Origin: CAYWMP01 sp964459445
GTDB taxonomy: Bacteria; Desulfobacterota; DSM-4660; Desulfatiglandales; HGW-15
Assembly: GCA_964459445.1 (NCBI GenBank)
Contig: CAYWMP010000191.1
Span: 1-11,094 of the forward strand
Length of the DNA stretch: 11,094 nt
Reading direction: 5' to 3'
Shown: positions 1 through 9,036 of the stretch, one piece after another
Layout: the number at the start of each line of letters is the position of its first letter
Numbering within the stretch: position 1 is the stretch's first letter
Program-made: the position numbers and the translations under genes
Notes under the pieces: generated by a model
What the model saw: the letters and a program-made list of their open reading frames with translations, nothing else
Told to the model about the DNA's origin: nothing
Databases searched by the model: none

Positions 1-494
1 TATTACGATTCATTTTTTTCCGATTTTTAATGCTGACTTTTTACGAGACCATCAAAGATTGTTCACCTCAATTTTTCAAGCGTTTGGTCATTGATGTTTT
101 GGTAAAAATGGGTTACGGCGGTTCGCGGAAAGAGGCAGGGCAGGCAGTTGGCAAGGCAGGGGACGAGGGCATTGACGGCATTATCAAAGAAGATAAGCTT
201 GGACTGGACATCATCTATATTCAGGCAAAGCGATGGGAAAACACGGTTGGTAGGCCGGAGATACAGAAATTTGCGGGCGCACTTCAAGGACAACGGGCTA
301 GAAAAGGCATATTCATCACAACATCCAATTTCAGCAAAGAAGCCCTTGATTATGTGACAAACATCGAAAGCAAAATCATCCTCATCGATGGACAACGGTT
401 GGCGGAGCTAATGATAGAGCACAATGTAGGCGTTTCTCCCGCAGCTTCATACGAAATCAAAAAAATAGATTCCGACTATTTTATCGAAGACTAG
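1..494 (+). CDS. Mrr-type restriction endonuclease, C-terminal catalytic part (5' end uncertain)
   Basis: This is the PD-(D/E)xK nuclease domain of the Mrr family, which cuts (often modified) DNA. Counting from the ATG at base 30 (154 residues), the helix leading to GYGGS (residues 28-32) is followed by DEGIDG (45-50) and QAK (65-67), the catalytic Asp and Q-x-K pair. Full-length Mrr proteins are near 300 residues with an N-terminal winged-helix domain, so only the nuclease half is here. The frame is open back to base 1, but the residues before Met30 (RFIFFRFL, from a T-rich run) do not look like the usual Mrr linker. The gene is therefore either cut by the window edge or a decayed copy with a disrupted 5' half. 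The stop is TAG at 492-494. I see no methylase partner. Confidence 0.75.
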   Translation, partial: LRFIFFRFLMLTFYETIKDCSPQFFKRLVIDVLVKMGYGGSRKEAGQAVGKAGDEGIDGIIKEDKLGLDIIYIQAKRWENTVGRPEIQKFAGALQGQRARKGIFITTSNFSKEALDYVTNIESKIILIDGQRLAELMIEHNVGVSPAASYEIKKIDSDYFIED

Positions 495-692
495 ATCCTC
501 AAATTCACATTTGTCAAATCGCCATCGCCACACAAGACTAGGGACGCCGCAAAAAACCAAGTTAAAGAAGAATGAATAAGGGGGGTTACGTTGCTGCGCG
601 AGTGAACAGTCAGCATTTATGTTGAATCGGATGCCCGCCCAATCCACGGCAGGGGTTAAAAGTCTTTCATTTAAAGGGAGAACACTTGCGGT

Positions 693-1467
693 ATGAGCAA
701 ATATCGCATGTATGTAGACGAGGGTGGGTAATCCGGACCTGCAAAGCTCCGATAACCCGAACCATCGGTTTCTAAGCCTTACCGGTGCCATTATTAGTTT
801 GGACCATGTGAAGGAAGAGCTTCATCCTGAAATGGAGGATCTAAAAACCAAGTACTTTGATTCCCATCCAGATGATCCCGTCGTTTTTCACCGCAAAGAA
901 CTTCTTGGCGCCAAGTTCCCATTTCAAGCATTGAAAGATCCTGAAAAGAGGAGGGCTTTTGACAGGGATCTGTTGGAATGCTTAACTCAGTGGGAGTACA
1001 CGGTCATAACCGTTTGCTTGGATAAAAAGAGACATCGTGACACCTATGCCACTTGGCGTTATGACCCCTATCATTACTGCCTTGCGATTTTGCTGGAACG
1101 TTTTAATTTCTGGCTGAATAGGCAAAACACCATAGGTGATGTTATGGCGGAGTCACGTGGCGGAAAAGAAGATCGAAGGCTCAAAGATTCGTATCATCGA
1201 CTTTGGCAACAAGGCACAGAATACATCGAGCCATCAGAGTTCCAACGGTGTTTCACGAGCCGGCAACTAAAGGTTAAACCAAAGACGGCCAATGTTAGCG
1301 GTCTCCAACTGGCAGATATACTTGCTCATCCCAGTCGCGCAGAAATATTGGATAAAGAAGGGTTGCTTGGGCGGGCTCTTGCGCCTTTTTCACAGAAAAT
1401 AATAAGGATTTTGCAGCAGAAATATTATCAGCAGGAAGGAACAGTCTTTGGCAAAAAATTTCTGTAG
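693..1467 (+). pseudogene. DUF3800-family protein, frameshifted near its N-terminus
   Basis: DUF3800 proteins are putative nuclease-like proteins of about 250 residues, common in mobile and defence regions; their biochemical role is not settled. The ATG at 693, preceded by GGGAG at about 676-680, begins MSKYRMYVDEGG and then hits TAA at 729-731. Shifting frame by one base at GGGTGGG (about 722-728) restores GNPDLQSS and an open frame to TAG at 1465-1467. The family start is normally YVDESGNPD, so the break sits within this conserved acidic motif and is explained by one extra G. The rest looks complete, including the C-terminal QLADILAH motif (D near 1314-1320). A GTG at 724 gives a 247-residue ORF lacking the first acidic motif, so translation from there is unlikely to give an active protein. 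A sequencing or assembly error is the main alternative. Confidence 0.8.
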
Positions 1468-1469
1468 GC

Positions 1470-1527
1470 AAAAAAAAAGGCCCTTACGGGCCCGATGGCT
1501 TGCGCCATCCACCTCCGTAAAAACGGA
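1470..1527 (-). terminator. Cluster of three short hairpins with a T-run on the minus strand
   Basis: Three stem-loops sit end to end just after the DUF3800 stop: GGCCC-TTAC-GGGCC (1479-1492), GATGGC-TTGC-GCCATC (1494-1509) and CCGT-AAAA-ACGG (1516-1527). A run of nine A lies at 1470-1478. Read on the minus strand the GC-rich hairpin is followed by nine T, the form of an intrinsic terminator for leftward transcription. On the plus strand there is no T-run, so it is not an obvious terminator for DUF3800. What leftward transcript it would end is unclear; no convincing minus-strand gene lies to its right, so an antisense or small RNA is possible. Confidence 0.5.
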
Positions 1528-1713
1528 TTGAAAAAAGTCTATCATAATAAAGAAAAATGTCAACTAAAATTATGTCAAGAAAACGGGACGTCCATAAGTA
1601 AATAAGTAACGTAACAGAACCTGTCCGGGACGGCAAAAGGAGACATGGGTTGATGTTGATGAACAAGAGTTCTATCGATGGCAATTTCGTGAGAATCATG
1701 CTGTTTGGTTTTC

Positions 1714-1765
1714 GTTAACCTATTACGTTAATTGCATTGACATCTCTTTGGTGACTTGCTATCCT
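1714..1765 (+). promoter_or_regulatory. higBA promoter and candidate operator
   Basis: TTGACA (1737-1742), a 17-base spacer and TATCCT (1760-1765) form a sigma70-type promoter whose transcript would start only a few bases before the higB ATG at 1777. Just upstream, TTAAC (1715-1719) and GTTAA (1727-1731) form an inverted repeat with a 7-base spacer. HigA-type antitoxins usually repress their own promoter, so this repeat is a candidate HigA operator; that part is inference. Confidence 0.6.
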
Positions 1766-1776
1766 ACCTGAGCTGA

Positions 1777-2115
1777 ATGGATATTCTCTTCAAGACCAAA
1801 AAATTTCAGAAACAATGTAATGAACACAAGAGATTAGTCCGAGCCCATGGGCAGCGACGCGCCACCCTCATCAGACGAAGGCTCGATGAACTTAGAGCTG
1901 CCAACAATTTATTGGAAATCCGTTTCCTTCCACAAGCTCGATGTCATGAACTAAAAGGCAATAGAGCAGGTCAATTATCCGTCGATTTAGATCATCCGTA
2001 CAGATTAACATTTCGCCCGTGCAATGACCCAATACCCCAAAACCCTTCCGGAGGGCTTGACTGGAGCCAAATAACAATCATTGAGATCATAGGAGTAGAA
2101 GATACCCATGAGTGA
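1777..2115 (+). CDS. higB: HigB-type toxin, RelE/ParE superfamily
   Basis: The 112-residue protein has the HigB/RelE mRNA-interferase pattern: a basic helical N-terminal half, then HELKGNRAGQLSVDL (57-71) and HPYRLTFRP (73-81). HigB toxins cleave mRNA on the ribosome and are neutralised by HigA. The gene is the first of the pair, with toxin before antitoxin as is normal for higBA, and its TGA stop (2113-2115) overlaps the antitoxin start by 8 bases. The ATG at 1777 lies directly behind a promoter with almost no leader, so it may be nearly leaderless. The length is typical of the family and nothing suggests inactivation. The stop is TGA, which matters for the selenocysteine argument further along. 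Confidence 0.85.
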   Translation: MDILFKTKKFQKQCNEHKRLVRAHGQRRATLIRRRLDELRAANNLLEIRFLPQARCHELKGNRAGQLSVDLDHPYRLTFRPCNDPIPQNPSGGLDWSQITIIEIIGVEDTHE

Positions 2116-3202
2116 ATCTTCCCTTAATCAATATCGTCCGGACTTTGTGTCGCCGCCTGGCGAAACTCTTCTTGAGACTCTTGAAGCACTTGGCATGTCT
2201 CAAGCTCAACTGGCCGACCGGACCGGCCGGTCCAAAAAGATGATCAATGAAATCATCAAGGGCAAGGCGCCTATAACCCCTCGGATGGCTATTGAGCTTG
2301 AGCGAGTTATCGGTGTACCGGCTTCCTTTTGGAACAATAGGGAAAGACACTATCGGGAATTCATGGCTAAGCAGGACGAAGAAGCTCTTTTAAGAAGCTA
2401 TTTATCCTGGCTAGAACAGATACCTATTAGCGCCATGGCAAAGTTTGGATGGATTCAAAAACCAAGAGATAAGGTGCAACAACTCCAAAATATTTTGAAT
2501 TTCTTGGGCATCGCCTCACCGGCTCAGTGGATATCATTCGAAAAAGGGCTTTTGGGTCAGGTGTCCTTTCGAAAATCGAATGTATATAAAACAGATAGTC
2601 AGGCTTTAGTTTGTTGGTTACGAAAAGGGGAGCAAGAGGCTAAAAAAATAGATTGCCCTGCTTACGATTCATCAAAATTTCTCAAAACACTCAAACAAGT
2701 TCGGCTGCTAACAGTAGAACCTCCGGAGGTTTTCCAACCTGAATTGATTAATTTAATTGCCTCCTGCGGTGTTGCCGTGGTGTTTGTGCCTGAACTTCCC
2801 AAGACAAGGGCAAGTGGCGCGACACGTTGGCTGTCACCCGATAAAGCACTCATTCAACTTAGTTTGCGCCACAAATCCGATGACCATCTCTGGTTCTCCT
2901 TTTTCCATGAAGCCGGACACATCCTCAAACACGGCAAAAAGGACATTTTCATAGAGGGATCTCCTGCAAAGATGAACACCCGGAAAGAAGATGAGGCAAA
3001 CGCCTTTGCCACCAATATACTGATCCCCTCCTTAGAATATCGCCGCTTTTTAGCCTCAGGAAAATGGAGTAAAGCAGCTATTCGGAGATTTGCCATAAAC
3101 CTCGGCATCGCTCCAGGCATCATTGTAGGCAGGCTTCAGCATGATGGTGTTCTTCCTCAATCCCATTGCAACGATCTTAAAAAACGATTTCAATGGGCCT
3201 AA
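2108..3202 (+). CDS. higA: HigA-type antitoxin fused to ImmA/IrrE-type metallopeptidase domain
   Basis: This 364-residue protein has an XRE-type helix-turn-helix at about residues 24-72 (SQAQLADRTGRSKKMINEII), followed by PASFWNN, a HigA signature. The C-terminal half is a DUF955/ImmA-IrrE domain with the zinc motif HEAGH at 267-271 and a glutamate-rich EDEANAFA segment near 294-301 that would supply the third ligand. HigA binds HigB and represses the operon; ImmA/IrrE peptidases cleave regulators in response to stress. The start ATG (2108) overlaps the toxin stop and has AGGAG at 2091-2095. Ordinary HigA is about 100 residues, so this is the long form. Whether the peptidase domain processes the antitoxin itself, another regulator, or is only structural cannot be told from sequence. 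Confidence 0.85.
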   Translation: MSESSLNQYRPDFVSPPGETLLETLEALGMSQAQLADRTGRSKKMINEIIKGKAPITPRMAIELERVIGVPASFWNNRERHYREFMAKQDEEALLRSYLSWLEQIPISAMAKFGWIQKPRDKVQQLQNILNFLGIASPAQWISFEKGLLGQVSFRKSNVYKTDSQALVCWLRKGEQEAKKIDCPAYDSSKFLKTLKQVRLLTVEPPEVFQPELINLIASCGVAVVFVPELPKTRASGATRWLSPDKALIQLSLRHKSDDHLWFSFFHEAGHILKHGKKDIFIEGSPAKMNTRKEDEANAFATNILIPSLEYRRFLASGKWSKAAIRRFAINLGIAPGIIVGRLQHDGVLPQSHCNDLKKRFQWA

Positions 3203-3219
3203 TTTCAAAAAAGCGTCTA

Positions 3220-3243
3220 CCCTAATGCCTCTGAGGATTGGGG
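3220..3243. other. Stem-loop downstream of higA
   Basis: CCCTAAT (3220-3226) pairs with ATTGGGG (3237-3243), including one G-T pair. Beyond a bulged G the stem continues with CCT/AGG, giving about ten base pairs around a CTG loop. There is no T-run on the plus strand. On the minus strand a T6 run follows at a distance, so it may be a weak leftward terminator or simply a transcript-end stem. Confidence 0.4.
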
Positions 3244-3409
3244 GAACTAGGCCAAGTATAGAAAGCTTCAAGCACCCAAAAAGTATGGACATAAAAAAAA
3301 CTACAGAAAAAGGTGATTGAGTTTGATTTTGGTGGGTTGCGCGTTGGCCCGCCAGAAATATGGCGGGTAAAGGTTGCAAGTTACTGGATGCTTGATGAGC
3401 CGGTGCCTA

Positions 3410-3590
3410 GATGAGAGGCTACGTTGCTGTCACCCGCTTGAATTCCATTCAAACATCGTGCGTAGGCCGTTGTGCAAGGAAGGTTTGATGTGCCCTTCCC
3501 TTTGAAGCTTTCCTACCACGATGCCAGGTGATATACCCACCCGTGAAACGGGACGGTGGTTCCAACGCAACTTACGCATTGATGTTGGGA
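3410..3590 (+). ncRNA. Candidate structured RNA, HEARO/omega-RNA-like
   Basis: This part of a 561-base gene-free gap (3203-3763) folds into several helices: GGAAGG (3478-3483) with CCTTCC (3494-3499); CCCGT-GAA-ACGGG (3540-3552); ACCAC (3515-3519) with GTGGT (3556-3560) enclosing the previous hairpin; and CCAAC (3562-3566) with GTTGG (3584-3588). The order of motifs, GTAGGCCG and then GATGCCAGGTGATATACCC before the hairpin, resembles from memory the HEARO family, the guide RNA (omega-RNA) of IscB transposon nucleases. No IscB gene (PLMP start, split RuvC, HNH) follows, so if the match is right this is a solo remnant. The family name is a pattern-memory call; the helices are seen directly. Confidence 0.35.
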
Positions 3591-3692
3591 AAAAGAAACA
3601 AGAAGCCTGAGGGTCAGAAGTCAGTGTTCTGTGATTTCTAAAGATTACGGCAGGGAGCTTGGAATTCAGCGGCTGTCAGGGAAAAGCTTGAT

Positions 3693-3720
3693 TTGACATA
3701 AGGCATCCTTCAGCTATAAT
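3693..3720 (+). promoter_or_regulatory. Sigma70 promoter for mntA-like gene
   Basis: TTGACA (3693-3698), a 16-base spacer and a perfect TATAAT (3715-3720) give a near-consensus promoter. The start point would fall near 3727, about 37 bases before the ATG at 3764. Confidence 0.75.
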
Positions 3721-3763
3721 CGGGAAGACCTCACATGAAAATCTGTGAAATCTAAGAGCTTGA

Positions 3764-4084
3764 ATGATGGGCAAAAGAAAATTTGACATTCCTGAAAAGG
3801 AAATCACAGCTTTCTGCAAAAAATGGGACATTAAGGATTTCTCTCTTTTTGGTTCCGTGCTTACCGATAATTTCACACCGGATAGTGACATCGATGTCCT
3901 AGTCACATTTGGAGACAACTCGCACCATACACTCTTTGATCTAGTCCGAATGGAGAGGGAACTGCGGCAAATATTTGGGTGCGATGTGGACATCGTCAGC
4001 AGGCGCGGGCTTAGCTTCAGCCGGAACTATATTCGTAGAGATGCCATTCTTAATTCAGCTGAGACGGTGTATGCATCGAGATAA
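3764..4084 (+). CDS. mntA: MntA-type minimal nucleotidyltransferase antitoxin
   Basis: This 106-residue protein has the nucleotidyltransferase signature G30-S31 followed by ten residues and D42-I-D44, plus a third carboxylate in CDVDIVSRRGL (D76). This is the small MNT family, whose members neutralise HEPN (HepT) RNase toxins by adding AMP to a tyrosine. The gene has a strong promoter and a weak purine-rich AAGAG before the ATG; ATG 3767 is an equally possible start. The usual partner hepT should overlap its 3' end. An overlapping ATG at 4071 begins exactly like HepT but stops after 14 codons, so the antitoxin appears orphaned. The protein itself looks intact. Confidence 0.85.
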   Translation: MMGKRKFDIPEKEITAFCKKWDIKDFSLFGSVLTDNFTPDSDIDVLVTFGDNSHHTLFDLVRMERELRQIFGCDVDIVSRRGLSFSRNYIRRDAILNSAETVYASR

Positions 4085-4115
4085 AGAATATCTCCACCTT
4101 AATTCCTGCCATTGA
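4071..4115 (+). pseudogene. Truncated hepT (HEPN toxin) start, 14 codons
   Basis: An ATG overlapping the mntA-like gene by 14 bases, the usual arrangement for this toxin-antitoxin pair, encodes MHRDKEYL, which matches the typical opening of HepT/DUF86 proteins. The frame then runs into HLNSCH and TGA at 4113-4115. No HEPN body or its R-x4-6-H RNase motif appears in any nearby frame before the next gene. I read this as the surviving 5' stub of a deleted toxin gene. A chance match over eight residues cannot be excluded, but the overlap geometry supports it. Confidence 0.6.
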
Positions 4116-4193
4116 AAGTCTTCTTCCATAAACGACGAAGGCAAATACCCTTCATGGCAATACCTCACAGAACAAAGCGCCATTTTTCTGAAG

Positions 4194-4219
4194 ATCGCCT
4201 ATTGGGCGGAATTTTTTTT
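4194..4219 (+). terminator. Possible intrinsic terminator before the PK-like gene
   Basis: CGCC (4196-4199) pairs with GGCG (4205-4208) around a 5-base loop, followed by AA and eight T (4212-4219). The stem is short, so termination may be partial. It would end the mntA-like transcript just before the ribosome site of the next gene. Confidence 0.45.
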
Positions 4220-4239
4220 AATGAACAGGAGGAACGAAT

Positions 4240-4818
4240 ATGGGAATAGGCATTGAAAGCAAGGTTTTCTATTTTGATAAAGGGGGTCCGGCAAATACCG
4301 ATAAAGCCCTGGATATTGCCCTTGCTTGTTGTGAGGAACGAAATATAGGAAAAATCGTTGTGGCCTCATCCACGGGAAAGACGGCTTTAGAACTCCATCA
4401 AAAGGCAAAGGCGTCCATTGAGATCGTTGCGGTCACCTATTGTGCCGGAAGCAGTAACAGGAAAGCGGTGGAGGAGTTTAACACCAACCGAGACGCCCTC
4501 CTCGAAAAGGAAATTCGGATCGTTCGGGGACTCCATGCCCTGAGCGGTGTGGAGAAAGCCTTTCAAAGTAAATATAAGGGAGGTATCCTTCCCCTGTTTA
4601 TAGTGGCCGATACCCTGCGAATGTTCTCACAGGGGACTAAGGTCTGTGTTGAGATTGCCCTGATGGCCGTCGAACATGGGTATATTAATCCCGAAGAGGA
4701 GGTGGTTGTAATCGGGGGAAGCGGCCACGGAGCGGATACGGCCGTGGTGATGAAACCGGCCTTTGCCGCCAACATGTTTGACACGAATATTAGGGCCGTG
4801 CTTTGCATGCCCGCCTAG
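4240..4818 (+). CDS. Stand-alone pyruvate kinase alpha/beta (C-terminal) domain protein
   Basis: This 192-residue protein resembles the C-terminal alpha/beta domain of pyruvate kinase without the catalytic barrel. Visible markers are the N-terminal strand-helix followed by KIVVASSTGKTALELHQ (near residues 46-62), the repeated IVAVTYCAG strand, and a C-terminal EVVVIGGSGHGADTAVV segment. Stand-alone members of this family occur in anaerobic bacteria and archaea; their function is not established and no glycolytic activity should be assumed. The SD AGGAGG (4227-4232) is ideal for the ATG at 4240. It is followed 34 bases later by an unknown gene in the same direction and may be co-transcribed with it. 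Confidence 0.8.
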   Translation: MGIGIESKVFYFDKGGPANTDKALDIALACCEERNIGKIVVASSTGKTALELHQKAKASIEIVAVTYCAGSSNRKAVEEFNTNRDALLEKEIRIVRGLHALSGVEKAFQSKYKGGILPLFIVADTLRMFSQGTKVCVEIALMAVEHGYINPEEEVVVIGGSGHGADTAVVMKPAFAANMFDTNIRAVLCMPA

Positions 4819-4852
4819 GGAAAAATGGACCTAATTGTCGTAGGAGCATTTT

Positions 4853-5260
4853 ATGGCATGGAATCTTTTTAGATCCAGGAAGAAGCATTATGAAGTCGAT
4901 GACGAACTCCAGATCGTGATCAACCGGATTGAGAAATTTGCACCGAAAGTGTATCTCGAACATAGGGAGATGCACTACTATAATTACGGACAATACACAA
5001 AATATCGTGATAATTTATTCTCTTTGCTTGGCTACGTGTCGGAGACATCAAGAGAAAAGGAAAACAGGGAGGTGTTTATTCAGGAGCTATTTAGATTGCT
5101 AAAAGACTTCTATGACACCAGCAACAAATTGTCTATGAGGGAGGCCATAGAAGACAATGGCCTCAAAGTGAAGTGTCTTAAGCTGGTTCGGATGTTCTAT
5201 GATGACACAGCCTTAACCCAATCGGAACTTAATGGGTATCTCGAAAGGATGGTAAAATAA
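4853..5260 (+). CDS. Hypothetical protein, mostly helical, soluble
   Basis: I do not recognise this 135-residue protein. It starts at an ATG with TAGGAG at about 4840-4845. After a basic opening (FRSRKKH) it is rich in charged and aromatic residues, with a Tyr/His-dense stretch (EHREMHYYNYGQYTKYRDN, near 42-60) and long predicted helices through to LERMVK. There is no signal peptide, membrane segment or cysteine cluster. It lies 34 bases after the pyruvate-kinase-like gene and could share its transcript. Good SD and codon pattern support a real gene; function is unknown. Confidence 0.65.
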   Translation: MAWNLFRSRKKHYEVDDELQIVINRIEKFAPKVYLEHREMHYYNYGQYTKYRDNLFSLLGYVSETSREKENREVFIQELFRLLKDFYDTSNKLSMREAIEDNGLKVKCLKLVRMFYDDTALTQSELNGYLERMVK

Positions 5261-5271
5261 TAGGGTTGGTA

Positions 5272-5329
5272 TTGACATTTTCCAAATGACAGAATAATAT
5301 TGACCATAATTCTAGTCAACTAATATATA
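5272..5329 (+). promoter_or_regulatory. phd-relE promoter with operator-like inverted repeat
   Basis: TTGACA (5272-5277), a 17-base spacer and TAATAT (5295-5300) form a strong promoter. Overlapping its downstream edge, TTGAC (5300-5304) and GTCAA (5315-5319) form an inverted repeat with a 10-base spacer, within an AT-rich block ending at ATATATA. Phd-type antitoxins repress their own operon by binding such palindromes, so this is a likely autoregulatory operator. A second weaker promoter (TTGACC at 5300, TATATA at 5324) is possible. Confidence 0.65.
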
Positions 5330-5338
5330 GGTCTATTT

Positions 5339-5599
5339 ATGAAAACACTATCTTTGTCTGAGGCGAAAATGAAACTGAGCGAATTGGTGGAAAGGGTTCA
5401 TACTACTGACCAGGAAGTATTGATTACGAAGAATGGTCGACCGGCGGCCGTTCTTGTCAGTCCAGATGAGTATGATAGCTGGAAAGAAACCCTTGAGATT
5501 AAAAGGGATACGGATCTTATGAGGGAGATTGAGAAGGGACTTTCTTCATTAAAAGGCAAAAGCAATCTCTACACGCTCGATGAACTGTTCAGCGAATAA
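5339..5599 (+). CDS. Phd/YefM-family antitoxin
   Basis: An 86-residue protein with the Phd/YefM N-terminal DNA-binding fold: LSLSEAKMKLSELVERV (4-20), then VLITKNGRPAAVLVSPDEYDS (27-47), the standard signature. The C-terminal tail (KGLSSLKGKSNLYTLDELF) would wrap around the toxin. It is first in a two-gene operon behind a strong promoter, and its TAA overlaps the toxin ATG by one base (TAATG at 5597-5601), which implies translational coupling. The ribosome site is weak (AGG near 5329). Confidence 0.88.
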   Translation: MKTLSLSEAKMKLSELVERVHTTDQEVLITKNGRPAAVLVSPDEYDSWKETLEIKRDTDLMREIEKGLSSLKGKSNLYTLDELFSE

Positions 5600-5907
5600 T
5601 GACCTCCCGGAGAAAAACTCCTTACCAACTCCGCGTCCCAGATGAATCTGCGGATCTAGTTCGAAACTTACACCCTCAACTGAAAAGGAAAGTCAAGGCC
5701 GGATTGCAGCATCTCCTATCGAATCCGAATGTGGGTAATTCCCTCAAAGAGGATCTTGAGGGCCTTCGGAGTTATAGAGTAGGCCGATTCAGAATCATTT
5801 ATCGTATCGCCGCGAAAAAAATTATTGAGTTAATCGCGATCGGCCCACGCAAGACGATTTATGAAGAAACCTATATTGCCGTCAAAAAGGAATCTAAAAA
5901 GAAGTGA
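5599..5907 (+). CDS. RelE/ParE-family toxin
   Basis: A 102-residue toxin with the RelE pattern: a helical basic N-terminal half (LHPQLKRKVKAGLQHLL), then LKEDLEGLRSYRVGRFRIIYR (48-68) and the C-terminal strand IELIAIGPRKTIYEE. RelE toxins cleave mRNA in the ribosomal A site; ParE members hit gyrase, and sequence alone does not separate the two here. The lysine-rich C-terminus is usual. The start overlaps the upstream antitoxin stop by one base. The stop is TGA (5905-5907) at normal family length, further evidence that UGA is a stop codon in this genome. Confidence 0.88.
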   Translation: MTSRRKTPYQLRVPDESADLVRNLHPQLKRKVKAGLQHLLSNPNVGNSLKEDLEGLRSYRVGRFRIIYRIAAKKIIELIAIGPRKTIYEETYIAVKKESKKK

Positions 5908-5953
5908 AAAAGCGAGGGAAAGCCGTAACGCCAGGAAAGTATCGCTGGTCTTT

Positions 5954-8401
<2,448 letters not shown>

Positions 8402-8427
8402 TAAAATAATCTCACTTTGTTCGATGA

Positions 8428-8505
8428 TTTTATAAAACGCGACCTTGTCGCTCTATTAAGTTCAGCCGGTGGCTGAACGCTATATAAAATCGCATAGCGA
8501 TTTTA
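8428..8505. repeat. Cluster of four short palindromes between copZ and copA
   Basis: Within 78 bases lie TTTTATAAAA (8428-8437), GCGAC-CTT-GTCGC (8439-8451), GTTCAGCC-GGT-GGCTGAAC (8460-8478) and TAAAATCGC-ATA-GCGATTTTA (8485-8505). The last three all have 3-base loops. The rightmost includes the copZ stop codon. On the copZ-copA transcript they would form a series of tight hairpins, acting as a partial terminator, a stability element that keeps copZ mRNA higher than copA, or repeat debris. No long T-run follows, so full termination is not expected. Confidence 0.6.
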
Positions 8506-8706
8506 TTCGGCCGGATAATTAATCTCTTGCAGCGTCGCCTTGATCTTGTCCAGGGAAGCGGGAGCATCCCAGTCTATGGTGACTTCTTTGTTGGAAGGAT
8601 CGCCTTCAACCTTTGATACGCCTTCCATTTCATTAATTTCTCTTTGGATGGTCATGACACAGTGTCCGCATGAGATATTAGGTATCGACAATTTTGTGGT
8701 TTCCAT
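8503..8706 (-). CDS. copZ: CopZ-like copper chaperone (heavy-metal-associated domain)
   Basis: A 67-residue single HMA domain with the metal motif SCGHC (Cys 13 and 16), strand-helix-strand order, and the typical VSKVEGDPSNKEVTIDWD segment. Such proteins carry Cu(I) in the cytoplasm and hand it to CopA or a regulator. GGGAGG lies 8 bases before the ATG (8704-8706), an excellent ribosome site. It is the first gene of the leftward copZ-copA operon. Unlike the MerP-like protein elsewhere in the window, its two ligands are encoded as ordinary cysteines. Confidence 0.92.
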   Translation of the reverse strand: METTKLSIPNISCGHCVMTIQREINEMEGVSKVEGDPSNKEVTIDWDAPASLDKIKATLQEINYPAE

Positions 8707-8737
8707 CTTAGTTACCTCCCTTTAAAGATTACAATCC

Positions 8738-8765
8738 AAAATAAGAATCATCAAATGGGTGTCAA
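8738..8765 (-). promoter_or_regulatory. copZ-copA promoter
   Basis: On the minus strand TTGACA (8765-8760), a 16-base spacer and TATTTT (8743-8738) form a sigma70-type promoter ending about 30 bases before the copZ ATG. The short spacer is unlike the 19-20 base spacing of MerR/CueR-activated promoters, so a CueR-type switch is not indicated. Confidence 0.6.
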
Positions 8766-9023
8766 GGAACATTGTGGTATCGCTTTCTTCTTAATTCACC
8801 GTGGAAGAGGGCGTTCATTCCGAAGGTGCGTAACGCCTTATGACAATGTGTACCATGCACTTTCTGCACGAAAGCCCCCTTTGACAAGGTAAAACGATAT
8901 AAGGTGTGATCCAACCCAGTTCTTTTCTCCCCCTCAATCTCCTTTGGTCCTGGCATTCTCAGGATTTCGGGGTAAGGACTTCAAGCCTCAAGCGACTAAA
9001 AGGCCAAAACAGTGAATGCATTA
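8766..9023. other. Intergenic region between divergent copZ and the exported-protein gene
   Basis: Beyond the copZ promoter I see no supported gene or clear hairpin. A TTGACA at 8881-8886 has no matching -10 at normal spacing. A minus-strand ORF (8762-8956, 64 codons) has no good ribosome site and no recognisable family. Confidence 0.4.
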
Positions 9024-9036
9024 GAGGAGGTTCATC

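Noticed and set aside
1484..1699. 71-codon minus-strand ORF over the hairpin cluster
   Set aside because: It runs through the hairpins, has low-complexity hydrophobic content and no good start context.
3056..3379. 107-codon minus-strand ORF across the higA 3' end
   Set aside because: Mostly antisense to higA, with no ribosome site or family features.
586..3430. Shared TACGTTGCTG at about 587 and 3420 as a repeat pair
   Set aside because: The identity does not extend beyond ten bases, which is expected by chance.
8762..8956. 64-codon minus-strand ORF upstream of copZ
   Set aside because: Poor ribosome site, no recognisable family, and it overlaps the copZ promoter.
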